NCBI RefSeq assembly: GCF_965219885.1
Contig: NZ_CBDCOT010000007.1
Span: 310,001-374,000 of the forward strand
Source: Curvivirga sp965219885
GTDB taxonomy: Bacteria; Pseudomonadota; Alphaproteobacteria; UBA8366; Aestuariispiraceae
Length of the DNA: 64,000 nt
Reading direction: 5' to 3'
The notes beneath the pieces are model-generated. The model searched no databases and was not told where the DNA came from. It saw nothing but the letters and a program-made list of their open reading frames with translations. The position numbers were made by a program, and so were the translations under genes. Position 1 is the first letter of the stretch. Each line of letters starts with the position of its first letter. Positions 8,115-17,451 of this stretch are shown in pieces.

Positions 8115-9410
8115 TTAATGTTTCGATAAAGCAGGTGGTTTGGGGCCACCATTTGCCCAATCTAGTAATTCAACGGTGTGCACCACAGGAACATTGGCGG
8201 CAGATCCAATTTGTGTCATGCAACCGATATTGCCAGCGGCGATCACTTGGGGTTCTGTCGCTTGAATATTTTTAAGTTTTCGATCCTTTAACTGGTTCGC
8301 AATTTCTGGCTGCATTAGATTATAGGTACCTGCGGAACCACAGCAAAGATGTGACTCATTTGGGGTTGCCACTTTAAAACCAGCTTGTTCGAGCAAGGTT
8401 TTTGGCGTGGATGTAACTTTTTGTCCATGTTGAAGCGAGCAAGCAGAATGATAAGTCACACGTAATTCTTCGGGTGCCTTTACGTCTTCTGCAATATCAA
8501 GTTCAGCTAGATATTCGGTTATATCTTTCGCAAGTTCAGAAACTTTAGTTGCCTTTTCAGCATATTTCTCATCATTTCGGAACATAAAGCCGTAATCTTT
8601 AACAGTTGTGCCACAGCCTGATGCGTTAATGACGATTGCATCTAAACCTTCACCATTAATCTCATTCATCCAGGCGTTTATATTTGCAGCTGCTTGATGA
8701 TGTGATTTATCTTCATCCCCCATATGATGTACTAAGGCTCCACAGCAGCCAGCACCTTTGGGCACGACAACTTCCACACCTAAACGGGTCAGAAGACGAA
8801 TAGTCGCTTCATTGATATCCGTATTGAGCACTTTTTGAGCACACCCATTCATCAAAACAACACGGCCACGTTTCTTCTTTTCAGCCTTAAAACTTTGCGG
8901 CTTGTCATATTGCGACGGCGGTAGAATACGGTTAGGCGCCATTTTTACCAAACCCTTTAAACGCCCCGGCATAAGATTGGCGAAAGGTTTGGCGAAAAAA
9001 GCTCCTATCAATGCGATGCGAAATAAACCGGGATTTGGCAAAACGATTTTCAATATCTGACGTAACATACGTTCAGGTAAAGGGCGCGTATGTGTTTGCT
9101 CAATATAGCTACGTGCATGATCCACCAAATGCATGTAATGGACGCCAGATGGGCAGGTTGTCATACATGACAGGCAAGATAAGCAACGATCAATATGTTT
9201 TGTAATTTGCGGGGAGGCTGGACGCTCATTTTCCAACATATCTTTTATTTGGTAGATACGTCCACGTGGAGAATCTAGTTCATCTCCTAATAAGGTATAA
9301 GTTGGACAGGTCGCTGTACAAAAACCACAATGAACGCATTTACGCAGGATACTTTCTGCTTCCTTCATGCCGGGATCTGCGAGTTGTTGGATGGAGAAAT
9401 TAGTTTGCAT
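8115..9410 (-). CDS. glcF: Glycolate oxidase iron-sulfur subunit GlcF
   Basis: This is the Fe-S subunit of the three-part glycolate oxidase, which oxidises glycolate to glyoxylate and passes electrons to the respiratory chain. The 431-aa protein has two 4Fe-4S motifs near the N-terminus (CVHCGFCTATCP and CLSCLSCMTTCP) and two CCG domains: the first has GCCGALVHHMG, the second HLCCGSAGTYNLMQP. It begins 3 bp after the glcE stop, so the three glc genes are one operon. Its clusters probably depend on the SUF system at 33-40 kb. The ATG start fits. Confidence 0.96.
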   Translation of the reverse strand: MQTNFSIQQLADPGMKEAESILRKCVHCGFCTATCPTYTLLGDELDSPRGRIYQIKDMLENERPASPQITKHIDRCLSCLSCMTTCPSGVHYMHLVDHARSYIEQTHTRPLPERMLRQILKIVLPNPGLFRIALIGAFFAKPFANLMPGRLKGLVKMAPNRILPPSQYDKPQSFKAEKKKRGRVVLMNGCAQKVLNTDINEATIRLLTRLGVEVVVPKGAGCCGALVHHMGDEDKSHHQAAANINAWMNEINGEGLDAIVINASGCGTTVKDYGFMFRNDEKYAEKATKVSELAKDITEYLAELDIAEDVKAPEELRVTYHSACSLQHGQKVTSTPKTLLEQAGFKVATPNESHLCCGSAGTYNLMQPEIANQLKDRKLKNIQATEPQVIAAGNIGCMTQIGSAANVPVVHTVELLDWANGGPKPPALSKH

Positions 9411-9413
9411 GTC

Positions 9414-10682
9414 TTATCCCTCGCGCTTCTGATGGTTGGCATACATTCGACCCGTGTTCAGGATGCCTAATGGATCAAACTGATCTTTGATACGTTTGGA
9501 TAATGCAGCTAGAGGTGCCGCTTGAGGATGAAAAACTTCATGTTCTAAACGTAGTTCATGAGAACCACGAATGAGTGTTGCATGGCCGCCCAGTTTGTTG
9601 ACCTCATTGCGGATGATGTCGGTACTTCCGATTTTAGGTGCATCTACCGCGATCCAGACCAAGCCGCCAGCCCAATCCATAAAGAAATCAGGATTGTTTA
9701 AACCAGATAAAGCATCAATTAACTTTGCTCCATCTGTCGGCGCTACAGAAGCTTTCCAAATAACCCGGTCATCAATAGCTTTGGCAAAAGGGATAACATC
9801 TCGAATTTCTCGCCAGAAAATTTCGCTATTTTCTTCATGAAGTTCTTCTATTTTGCCATGTTCAGAAAACATATCGCGTAAAGATTTTAGACGTGTTTTA
9901 ACGGAAGGTTCTGGACCTTCCAATCGGCAAGCTGCAATGTTTTTTTCCGCTAAACGCAAGACGTCTATACTAGAATGTTTTGCAAGATTAGCAGGTAACC
10001 ATGTCGCGCCTGAAACATCATAGGATGTTTGCATCGCCTGCGACATAATATGACTGGCAAGATGATGGTCTACATCGGTAATCAAGATTGTACGACTGGT
10101 TTCGGGCTTTGGGAGAACCTTAAAGGTAGTTTCATGCATCGCACCAAGCGTTCCCCATGAACCTGCCATCAGCTTGCTGAGGTCATATCCCGTTACATTT
10201 TTCATAACTTGGCCGCCGGATTTATAGGCTTCGCCACGCCCAGAGATTGCCTGAAAGCCCAGCAAATGGTCACGCGCAGATCCGGCTGAGATACGGCGTG
10301 GACCAGCTAAGTTACAAGCAAAAATCCCACCGATCGTTGATTTCACTGCATCATCAGGAGACAAGCCAAGCAAAGCAGAATAATCCATCGGTTCAAAAGC
10401 GAGCATCTGGTTTGTTTCTGCAAGTGCTGCTTCAACTTCTTTCATAGTTGTTGCAGCCCCTGTACGCATGATTAACTCAGCAGATTCATATTCACGAATA
10501 CCGGAAAAAGAAGCCATGGAAAGTTTTGCTTCGCATAAATCTTCCGTTGGGCGACCAATATTAGCCTTACTATTCCCACCTTGAAGGTAAAGAGACTTTC
10601 GGTCGGAAATTGCCCAAGTTATTGCATCTTTTAACTGAGCTTCATCGGTAGGTTGAAAGGTTGTGAGTTCATTTTGAGACAC
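9414..10682 (-). CDS. glcE: Glycolate oxidase FAD-binding subunit GlcE
   Basis: This is the second flavoprotein-like subunit of glycolate oxidase. The 422-aa protein has an FAD_binding_4 N-terminal half, with the SLYLQGGNSKANIGRP and TIGGIFACNLAGPRR stretches and GGQVMKNVTGYDLSKLMAGS, and a degenerate C-terminal half ending in FDPLGILNTGRMY. The start codon is GTG with AAGG upstream. It lies 39 bp after glcD and 3 bp before glcF, consistent with one transcript. Length is slightly above E. coli GlcE. Confidence 0.94.
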   Translation of the reverse strand: MSQNELTTFQPTDEAQLKDAITWAISDRKSLYLQGGNSKANIGRPTEDLCEAKLSMASFSGIREYESAELIMRTGAATTMKEVEAALAETNQMLAFEPMDYSALLGLSPDDAVKSTIGGIFACNLAGPRRISAGSARDHLLGFQAISGRGEAYKSGGQVMKNVTGYDLSKLMAGSWGTLGAMHETTFKVLPKPETSRTILITDVDHHLASHIMSQAMQTSYDVSGATWLPANLAKHSSIDVLRLAEKNIAACRLEGPEPSVKTRLKSLRDMFSEHGKIEELHEENSEIFWREIRDVIPFAKAIDDRVIWKASVAPTDGAKLIDALSGLNNPDFFMDWAGGLVWIAVDAPKIGSTDIIRNEVNKLGGHATLIRGSHELRLEHEVFHPQAAPLAALSKRIKDQFDPLGILNTGRMYANHQKREG

Positions 10683-10721
10683 GGAAATTACCTTATCTTC
10701 ATTAAGTTTATCAGTTAAAGA

Positions 10722-12209
10722 TTAGAAACGAGGAATATCCGGGAAAGGAATCTTTCCCTTATGGATATGCATTCGTCCCATTTCCGCACAACGATGTAAT
10801 GTCGGGAATACCTTACCGGGATTTAACAAATGATCCGGATCGAATGCACATTTAACGCGTTGTTGTTGTTTCAAATCATCTTCTGTAAACATTTCACCCA
10901 TTAGATCACGTTTCTCAACACCGACACCGTGTTCGCCTGTTAATACACCGCCAACTTTGACGCAAAGCTTCAAAATATCAGCTCCAAAATCTTCGGCCTT
11001 TTCCAATTCACCGGGTTTATTTGCATCATACATGATTAATGGATGAAGGTTTCCGTCGCCTGCATGGAAAACATTAGCGACACCAAGACCATAATGTTCA
11101 GATAATTCACGCATACCACTTAATACGGTTGAAATCTGACTACGTGGAATTGTTCCATCCATGCAGTAATAATCTGGGGAAATTCGTCCTACAGCAGGGA
11201 AGGCGGCTTTACGCCCCGCCCAGAAGTTCATGCGTTCTTCTTCATTTTGTGAAATTCGCAGATATGTAGATCCATTGGCCTGCGCAATTTCGTTTACCTT
11301 CTCAATAAGATGATCGACTTCAACTTCCGGCCCATCTAGTTCAACAATCAGTAAGGCACCTGCATCACGCGGATAACCCGCATTTACAAAATCCTCAGCT
11401 GCATTGATTGCAGGGCTATCCATCATCTCCATACCGCCGGGGATGATGCCTGCACCAATAATGGCCGCAACGCATTCACCTGCGGCTTCTGGTGTTTCAA
11501 AGCCCAAGAGTAATGCACGGGCCGTATCAGGTGCTTTCAGAAGGCGTACAGTTACTTCCGTCACCACTCCTAACAAACCTTCTGAGCCTGTCATAAGACC
11601 AAGAAGGTCATATCCTTCAGACTCTAGATGTTTTCCGCCAACGCGAATAATCTCACCGTCGATTGTAACAAATTCGATACCCAAAAGGTTATTTGTCGTA
11701 AGGCCATATTTTAAACTATGCACACCACCGGAATTTTCGGCAACATTCCCCCCAATGGTACAGGCAATCTGACTGGATGGGTCCGGTGCATAATAAAACC
11801 CATCGGCCATTACCGCATGGGTGATGCCTAGATTGGTGACACCAGGCTGTACACGGGCACAGCGATTATCATAATCGATTTCCAAGATTTTCTTGAATTT
11901 GCCTAAGCCCAACATGATGCCATCTGCTAAGGGGAGTGCACCGCCCGATAGTGATGTTCCTGCGCCGCGAGGCACAACTTTAATGCCTTCTTTGCCGCAA
12001 TATTTCAAAACCGCGGCAACTTGTTCCACTGTCTCAGGTAAGACAACGATTAAAGGTAAGGTTTGATAGGCTGTTAAGCCATCTGATTCATAGGGACGAA
12101 GTTCAGCTTCGTCCACAATAACGCCTTCGCCCGGTACAATAGCACGTAGCGCATCGGCAATTTCTTGTCTTCGATTTATGATCCCGATATCGGGTTCCGG
12201 CATTTTCAT
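10722..12209 (-). CDS. glcD: Glycolate oxidase catalytic subunit GlcD
   Basis: This is the FAD-containing catalytic subunit of glycolate oxidase and the first gene of the glcDEF operon. The 495-aa length is normal. It shows the FAD_binding_4 motif VVPRGAGTSLSGGALP, GGNVAENSGGVHSLKYGLTTNN, GSEGLLGVVTEVTV, and in the FAD-oxidase C-terminal domain HAGDGNLHPLIMYD and GVLTGEHGVGVEKRDLM. GGGAAGG lies before the ATG. No glcC-type regulator is next to it, so control is not visible, although the upstream 250 bp are very AT-rich. Confidence 0.96.
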   Translation of the reverse strand: MKMPEPDIGIINRRQEIADALRAIVPGEGVIVDEAELRPYESDGLTAYQTLPLIVVLPETVEQVAAVLKYCGKEGIKVVPRGAGTSLSGGALPLADGIMLGLGKFKKILEIDYDNRCARVQPGVTNLGITHAVMADGFYYAPDPSSQIACTIGGNVAENSGGVHSLKYGLTTNNLLGIEFVTIDGEIIRVGGKHLESEGYDLLGLMTGSEGLLGVVTEVTVRLLKAPDTARALLLGFETPEAAGECVAAIIGAGIIPGGMEMMDSPAINAAEDFVNAGYPRDAGALLIVELDGPEVEVDHLIEKVNEIAQANGSTYLRISQNEEERMNFWAGRKAAFPAVGRISPDYYCMDGTIPRSQISTVLSGMRELSEHYGLGVANVFHAGDGNLHPLIMYDANKPGELEKAEDFGADILKLCVKVGGVLTGEHGVGVEKRDLMGEMFTEDDLKQQQRVKCAFDPDHLLNPGKVFPTLHRCAEMGRMHIHKGKIPFPDIPRF

Positions 12210-12374
12210 GCGATCTGCCTTCCCGTAACAATTTAATTCATTACTTTTGTTATGGCGAATGCAGAAGAGAAGGTCAATTATCAGATTGGTAAAAAGACTG
12301 TTTAAAAATATTTAAAATAATCTAGATCAATAGACTTAAAATATTTTGAAATAAGGCTTGTGAATTATAGGCAA

Positions 12375-12416
12375 ATAAAAACCGCGCTGCGGCAGAAGCC
12401 AAAGCGCGGTTTTTAA
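12375..12416 (-). terminator. Intrinsic terminator of rpmJ
   Basis: A 12-bp stem (AAAAACCGCGCT at 12377-12388 with AGCGCGGTTTTT at 12403-12414) has a 14-nt loop and lies about 40 bp after the rpmJ stop. The T run on the minus strand completes the signal. Confidence 0.85.
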
Positions 12417-12456
12417 AACTTGCAATCAAAACTGACCGCACAATTTAAAGTATCAA

Positions 12457-12582
12457 TTAACCTTGACGAGCTTTAAAACGTGGGTTTGTTTTGTTGATCA
12501 CGTAAACACGACCTTTGCGGCGGATTACGCGGCAGTTCTTGTCACGCTTTTTAAGCGTTTTAAGAGAGCTTGCTACTTTCAT
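12457..12582 (-). CDS. rpmJ: 50S ribosomal protein L36, zinc-free type
   Basis: A 41-aa ORF reads MKVASSLKTLKKRDKNCRVI then RRKGRVYVINKTNPRFKARQG. This is ribosomal protein L36, a component of the large subunit. It belongs to the C-minus (YkgO-like) type common in Alphaproteobacteria: only one Cys remains, so the zinc site of C-plus L36 proteins is absent. AGGAG lies 7 nt before the ATG. It is monocistronic, with its own terminator. It is too short for standard ORF calls and easily missed. Confidence 0.95.
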   Translation of the reverse strand: MKVASSLKTLKKRDKNCRVIRRKGRVYVINKTNPRFKARQG

Positions 12583-12838
12583 TGCTTTTCTCCTGCATGC
12601 AGCCGGCCATTTTCAAGCGGCCGCGCGGGTTCTACTAAAATTGCTGGCGGAAAATAGGGAGATGAGATCAGTTTGTCAACTGTTCTTCCTAATCTTTGTC
12701 AGCAAATTTGACGATAAAATTCAAAACTGCGCGTTAGGTATAGGATATGACCCGTGATTGCAAGGGCTAACTGAGTTAAAACCAAATATAAACAGAAAGA
12801 TATTTAAAATAGGTGTGTTTAAGTCCAAATTATGGAAT

Positions 12839-13807
12839 TTAAAGAATACTTTCGCCGCCCTTTGTCGCATGAACACGCAAGAATCGAACTTCGCCACTTT
12901 CCATTGCACGGATTAAACGAAGCCAATATTGCGCTTCATCCATCAACTGATTCACAATGTCACGTGTCAGATCTTCTTTCGTTAATGTACCGACATAGTC
13001 AGCCCAGGCTGTTAATGCCTGAATGCGATATTCATCTGTACGGTCTTCATGGACATGCAAATTCATACGCATCTTTACAACATTGCGTTTGTATTCATCC
13101 ATACTCCACAACATTGGTTTTTCTTTATGACCATCCAACCATTTAGCTACGTCAGGGTTATCTGGTGAGGATTGAGAGCGTAAGGCAAAATCTGTCATCA
13201 TTAAATGACCGCTTGGCTTCAGCGCGTCATAGATTTGCTTTAATACCAAATCTTTGCGCTTATAAAGGTAATTGGATTCGCGCATAATAATCGCGTCATA
13301 ACGAGCGTCTTTTAGTCCAATTTTTTCTGGATTGAAGCTAGTGATCGGGGCACGTCTATCCATGCCATATTTAACAGAAAGTTCATTTGCCTTCTCTGCA
13401 AGATCTGCATCATATTCCAGACCTTCGATCCAAACGCCAAACTCTTTGGCAAGAGCACGTGTGCCACCTCCGAGACTAGCAGCTAAATCCAAAACTGTTT
13501 TTGTAGAATCCAATGCCATAGGTTTGGCAAGCATCAAGGTATAATCCAGACCACCAGGGGTGATGATTTCATCTTGATCTTCCCCTCCCCACAAACGGGT
13601 TAGGAAGCTAATACGATCAGGATTCCAGTATTCCTGAGGTTCTTCTGGCTCTGGGTCAATATGAATAGCCTCCGGGTTCTCTTCGATAACAACGTCATCG
13701 TCGTTGTCTTCGATAAGATCTTCCGGATCCACACCAATCCACCACGCGTGAAAACGCGTGCGGAAAGGAATTTTCGGCTTTTCATCTACTTCTTCAGAAT
13801 TCGCCAT
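12839..13807 (-). CDS. Class I SAM-dependent methyltransferase with acidic N-terminal extension
   Basis: The 322-aa protein starts with about 90 residues that are rich in Asp/Glu/Pro, including DNDDDVVIEENPEA, then has a standard class I methyltransferase core. Motif I is VLDLAASLGGGTRALAKEFG near residues 103-122. An acidic residue follows (GLEYD), and motif IV/post is YDAIIMRESNYLYKRKD. The closest familiar families are phosphoethanolamine- and sterol-type small-molecule methyltransferases, but the substrate cannot be told from sequence. It is a single gene, reading toward rpmJ, with no obvious terminator. The start ATG has AAGAGCAATGG context. Confidence 0.8.
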   Translation of the reverse strand: MANSEEVDEKPKIPFRTRFHAWWIGVDPEDLIEDNDDDVVIEENPEAIHIDPEPEEPQEYWNPDRISFLTRLWGGEDQDEIITPGGLDYTLMLAKPMALDSTKTVLDLAASLGGGTRALAKEFGVWIEGLEYDADLAEKANELSVKYGMDRRAPITSFNPEKIGLKDARYDAIIMRESNYLYKRKDLVLKQIYDALKPSGHLMMTDFALRSQSSPDNPDVAKWLDGHKEKPMLWSMDEYKRNVVKMRMNLHVHEDRTDEYRIQALTAWADYVGTLTKEDLTRDIVNQLMDEAQYWLRLIRAMESGEVRFLRVHATKGGESIL

Positions 13808-14083
13808 TGCTCTTTCTCAATAAAGTCTTCGCCCCATGCACACACAAATATTTGGTCCTAATTAACCCCAAGGACATCTTATTTGTATCAAAACGCTCTA
13901 TAATGCAAATAAATGTTTCCCTGCCAGTAGAGCATAAACCCATCTATACGTTATAAAAAATCATCTTGGTTGCCAAGGTTTCTTCGCGTTAAGTTGAAAA
14001 TTAAATGTTAAATTTACAGAAAATATAGTGAAATATTGCCTTCATTCCATTTAAAAGTTTGAAAAAGTGGAAATATTTGCGAA
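13808..14083. other. AT-rich intergenic region
   Basis: 276 bp between two minus-strand genes. I see no ORF, no strong hairpin and no repeat. It presumably carries the methyltransferase promoter. Confidence 0.5.
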
Positions 14084-14953
14084 TCAATTATCTGTTTTTA
14101 GCCAACCTGATTGATCTACGAGTGCTTTACTGGATCTTGATACGGGGATGACATCATCGTTGATCAATTTGATTTGATAAGATCGATTATGAGGTTCTAT
14201 TTCGACAATGCCATTGGGATGAACCCAAAACGAACGATGAATTTGTTTTCCGGTTGAGTTGAGGTCGTCCATTTCCCTTACCGCATCGCTAAAACGATAG
14301 AAAATCATATCTTCGCCAAGTTTCGTTACCACGCGAATATAATGTTGTTCAGCTGCAATCAAATAAATATCAGATCCAAGTGTCTTTTTACTTAAACTTA
14401 GGAAATGAGGTTTTTTAATTTTAACTGCGTTATCATTGTCGTTTGGTTCTATTAAAGTTTTAACCTCAAGCGTCTCAGATGTCATAGAGGACGAAGTTTG
14501 AAGTTCTTGGCGGGTTTTATACCACCGATAATTTGCTAATACCCATATGACGGTTACAATTGTCGCGATTTTCAAGTATCGCGTGAAAATAAACTGTTCA
14601 TAAACATCGATACTCATAACTGATAGATTGCGTTCTGGGCCACCTAGATCCAATGATGCTGTGAGCCATGGAATTAGAAAGGATAGTGGAAAACTTGCAA
14701 TAATTGCGGAAAGAGCCAGTAAAAGGGGTATTGGAAGTTTTAGATGTTGGCGACAATATTTCTCATAAGCATCTAATATGATGGCGGTCACAGGGAGTGC
14801 AAATATCCATATGATGATCGCAAAGACGAAAGGTCGGAGAAGATCTTTAATTTCCGCTGCCGTTCCATTACTTGGCTGGATAAACTCTACGACAGAAAAA
14901 ATTAATCCAATTCCAAGAGCAGTAAATAAATGATGATGTAAAGCTTTTTGCAC
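14084..14953 (-). CDS. Membrane-anchored LytTR-domain transcriptional regulator
   Basis: The 289-aa protein has four predicted membrane helices in its first 150 residues (around 10-27, 40-62, 77-98 and 125-145). A variable linker follows, then a LytTR DNA-binding domain from about residue 190: LSLSKKTLGSDIYLIAAEQHY, VVTKLGEDMIFYRFSDAV, RSFWVHPNGIVEIE and NDDVIPVSRS. Such one-component regulators bind DNA while anchored in the inner membrane, and the sensed signal is usually unknown. The start is GTG (GTGCAAAAAGC). It is divergent from the small operon at 15.3 kb and may regulate it. No receiver domain is present. Confidence 0.88.
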   Translation of the reverse strand: MQKALHHHLFTALGIGLIFSVVEFIQPSNGTAAEIKDLLRPFVFAIIIWIFALPVTAIILDAYEKYCRQHLKLPIPLLLALSAIIASFPLSFLIPWLTASLDLGGPERNLSVMSIDVYEQFIFTRYLKIATIVTVIWVLANYRWYKTRQELQTSSSMTSETLEVKTLIEPNDNDNAVKIKKPHFLSLSKKTLGSDIYLIAAEQHYIRVVTKLGEDMIFYRFSDAVREMDDLNSTGKQIHRSFWVHPNGIVEIEPHNRSYQIKLINDDVIPVSRSSKALVDQSGWLKTDN

Positions 14954-15326
14954 AGATGGTGTTCCAGGTATTCAATTTGAAAGCAAGAGAAGTGTAACAG
15001 TTAGATTTTTGATGCTGCAAGTATTTCTGATGTTCATTTAAGTAGCCTTGTAGGGAAATTCAAGATGCCATTTCATGTGACACGAATGGGCAAGTATTTG
15101 AAAATAATGAATAATAAATAGAGACCCTTTGAATGAAACGTCCTTTGTGAAAAGCAAAGTTTAATTCAGGTAACATTTGTCGAAATCAATTATTTCAGAA
15201 CTTAAATATGTCTTATCGAAAGAGAAGGTAAGGCACCTGAAGCTAAAAAGTAAATGTAACTAATCTACATTTCCTCCATCCCTCAGTCTCAGCTTCAGGT
15301 GCCTTCTGAGAATAAGGATGAAAGAT
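14954..15326. promoter_or_regulatory. Divergent regulatory region with long inverted repeat
   Basis: 373 bp between the LytTR regulator and the small operon. The outstanding element is a 15-bp perfect inverted repeat, AAGGCACCTGAAGCT (15230-15244) and AGCTTCAGGTGCCTT (15291-15305), with a 46-nt loop. The right arm ends about 9 nt before the ribosome site of the next gene. It may be an RNA leader structure or a DNA-binding site. The rest is AT-rich, with no gene. Confidence 0.65.
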
Positions 15327-15659
15327 ATGTTATCAATTACAGGCTTTGACGTTTACTCAAATATTAATAATCAAAAAACACTTAAGTCACCTTTAGTATC
15401 TGCGGATGATATCTTGGTAGATACAGGTTTTAATTCTCTTATGTCAGACCATGAAAAAGAGAAGAGTAAGCTTTCTTATATGCGTTATAGCGCTCCCTCC
15501 AGTTTATCGAATAGCTCAGAATTTTTACTGGAAGAAGAAAGCGGTACCGCTGAGCAACTAGCAGAAATTTACAGTAATGCTGCATATCGTGAAAATGCAA
15601 TTACGGTAATTTCATTAAAACATAATAAACCTGGGAGTCAGGTGGATTTCGCAATTTAA
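15327..15659 (+). CDS. Hypothetical protein, 110 aa, first gene of a small operon
   Basis: I do not recognise this protein. It is soluble-looking, Ser- and Glu-rich, with no signal peptide, no membrane segment and no known motif. The middle has a run of acidic residues (FLLEEESGTAEQLAEIY) that could form a helix. ATG 15327 is preferred because AAGG lies 9 nt upstream; ATG 15318 lies almost on the ribosome site. The 45-aa membrane protein starts 37 bp downstream and shares a terminator with it. The gene is preceded by a long inverted repeat and is divergent from a LytTR regulator, so it is probably conditionally expressed. Confidence 0.7.
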   Translation: MLSITGFDVYSNINNQKTLKSPLVSADDILVDTGFNSLMSDHEKEKSKLSYMRYSAPSSLSNSSEFLLEEESGTAEQLAEIYSNAAYRENAITVISLKHNKPGSQVDFAI

Positions 15660-15696
15660 ACAATATTTTATAATCGATTAAACGGGAGATTACATA

Positions 15697-15834
15697 ATGC
15701 CAGCAGATACATTAGTTTATATTCATCCGGAAGTACGTCGTTATCAACGTCGTAGCCGAGTCGCGTCATATGTGGGGTTGTTAGTTTCACTCTCACTTTT
15801 AGGGTTGATGTTTGTTCTCGCCGTTCATGCATAA
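15697..15834 (+). CDS. Small single-pass membrane protein, 45 aa
   Basis: This ORF has a clear GGGAG ribosome site 10 nt before the ATG. The peptide has a polar, basic N-terminus (PEVRRYQRRSR) followed by one hydrophobic helix (VASYVGLLVSLSLLGLMFVL) and ends AVHA. The positive charges before the helix predict an N-in orientation in the inner membrane. The family is unknown to me. It is probably co-transcribed with the preceding 110-aa gene. Confidence 0.75.
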   Translation: MPADTLVYIHPEVRRYQRRSRVASYVGLLVSLSLLGLMFVLAVHA

Positions 15835-15878
15835 AATAGGTGATAGTAAATACTTAGGTTTCTTTCTCCGACAACTCA

Positions 15879-15908
15879 GGCTCTATAAATAAGTAGAGCC
15901 TATTTTTT
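15879..15908. terminator. Terminator after the small operon
   Basis: Seven-bp stem GGCTCTA (15879-15885) with TAGAGCC (15894-15900), followed by TATTTTTTT. It overlaps the 3' end of the convergent sensor kinase gene and may serve both directions. Confidence 0.8.
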
Positions 15909-17279
15909 TGATCTGATACGCGAAGCGGGTAATTTAACGGTCGCTTTTGTGCCGTTGTTTATCCAACTTTCAACCTTGAACTCACCTTCGTGAATGCGGG
16001 TCAACATTTGCACAAGAGGCAATCCTAATCCTGTCCCTTCATGATCACGTGCATAACTTGACTGTACTTGACCGAACTTTGACAAGGCGATTGGAATTTC
16101 ATGTTCCGCCATGCCGATGCCATGATCCTCGATGGTGATATCCAAGCTGCCATCATTTAATTCTGCAATGTGAATTATAACTTCGCCGCCTTCATTTGAG
16201 AATTTAATCGCATTGGATAGAAGGTTGGTTATAATTTGCTTTAACCGGGTTGGGTCACCATATACATTTGGAATGGTAGATAAATCTTGAGGGTTAGTTT
16301 TTAACTCAACATTTTGTTTTTCTGCCGCTATAGAAAGCATTGTTTGGCAATCTCTTAAAAGACATTCCAAATCCACTAATTCTTCATGAATTTGAAGACT
16401 GTCTGCTTCAATCTTCGCCATATCCAGAATATCGTTAATCACCTGCAATAGGTGGTGACCGGCTGAGTGAATATCATGCGCATATTCATTATGTTTTTGT
16501 TTTTCTTCTACAGATGGCGCGGGATTGGATTTAATAACTTCTGCGAAACCAATAATGGCATTTAATGGCGTACGCAATTCATGGCTCATATTCGCAAGAA
16601 AGTCGGATTTTGCACGATCTGCTTTTTCAGCTTCATTCTTTGCATCAATAAGTTGGTCAATAACAGGGCGAAAAATTTTCCTATTGGTCAAACTTGCAAG
16701 TATCACAAGGAAAATAGCGACGATGGAAATACCAGCTGCAGCCTTAAGAAACGGGGCTTGTACTTCTGATAAATCGACTTTAGTCACAATCCCCAGGTCT
16801 AGTTCATCAATAGGCTCATAAGCTGCCAGTATTTCTGTGCCCTTGAAATCATGTGTTAATTCAGCACCAGACATACCTTTAATAGCTTTGCTAATTGGTC
16901 CGTTTTGATGGTCGGCTAAGGCCTTGGGGGATGGTAATGGACCAGCTAATCTCATCAAGAATTGGATTTTGTCGCCTTCAATTTTTGCAATCAGAACATC
17001 TAATGTCCCATCTTGACGAATACTTGTCATATTTGCATCGATTACCTGAGATATCGTGGCTTCTATCGGTCCACCAATATGATCATGTTGGCTATATCTT
17101 TTATCAAAACGTGCAACGGCATTAATCAAGCGGGCTTGGTTTTTTGCCATTTGAGAAAGATCGTGAAGTTTCTCTTCATAGGCAGTGCTATATAACCATA
17201 TTAACGCAATCATCATGAGCACGGCAGCAAGTGATGCCGTAAGCGCATTCAAAATATTTATGCGTTTGTAAATCGTCAT
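15900..17279 (-). CDS. Membrane sensor histidine kinase
   Basis: The 459-aa protein has one N-terminal membrane helix (about 10-30), a periplasmic sensor region of roughly 145 residues, a second helix (about 180-200), then a short linker into the catalytic core. The HisKA phospho-acceptor box is KSDFLANMSHELRTPLNAII near residues 227-246. The HATPase domain has N (NLLSNAIKFSNEGG), G1 (DITIEDHGIGM) and G2 (HEGTGLGLPLV) boxes. No receiver domain and no adjacent response regulator are present, so its partner is elsewhere. The kinase core is very similar to the one at 57-59 kb. The sensed signal is unknown. Confidence 0.9.
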   Translation of the reverse strand: MTIYKRINILNALTASLAAVLMMIALIWLYSTAYEEKLHDLSQMAKNQARLINAVARFDKRYSQHDHIGGPIEATISQVIDANMTSIRQDGTLDVLIAKIEGDKIQFLMRLAGPLPSPKALADHQNGPISKAIKGMSGAELTHDFKGTEILAAYEPIDELDLGIVTKVDLSEVQAPFLKAAAGISIVAIFLVILASLTNRKIFRPVIDQLIDAKNEAEKADRAKSDFLANMSHELRTPLNAIIGFAEVIKSNPAPSVEEKQKHNEYAHDIHSAGHHLLQVINDILDMAKIEADSLQIHEELVDLECLLRDCQTMLSIAAEKQNVELKTNPQDLSTIPNVYGDPTRLKQIITNLLSNAIKFSNEGGEVIIHIAELNDGSLDITIEDHGIGMAEHEIPIALSKFGQVQSSYARDHEGTGLGLPLVQMLTRIHEGEFKVESWINNGTKATVKLPASRIRSKK

Positions 17280-17395
17280 AAGGCAAAAAGATCAAGCTGT
17301 CAGGGTTAAGGTTACAAGTGATAAAGACGTAATCAATGAAAAGTTAATGTATCTTAATAAGGCTTATAATCTCAGATTTATCAATTGCAAAATGA

Positions 17396-17430
17396 AAATG
17401 GCGACGTTTTTTTGGGAAACGTCGCCATTT
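17396..17430 (-). terminator. Terminator of the clpS-clpA unit
   Basis: A 14-bp stem (AAATGGCGACGTTT at 17396-17409 with AAACGTCGCCATTT at 17417-17430) follows the clpA stop by about 20 bp on the minus strand. Confidence 0.85.
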
Positions 17431-17451
17431 ACACTTAATTATGGTTGAATG

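Noticed and set aside
12463..12657. Plus-strand ORFs across the rpmJ region
   Set aside because: They are antisense readings of the L36 gene, which is certain from its sequence, ribosome site and terminator.
14997..15005. ACAGTTAGA, one half of a possible LytTR binding repeat
   Set aside because: It has one mismatch to the general LytTR repeat and no second copy at the expected spacing.
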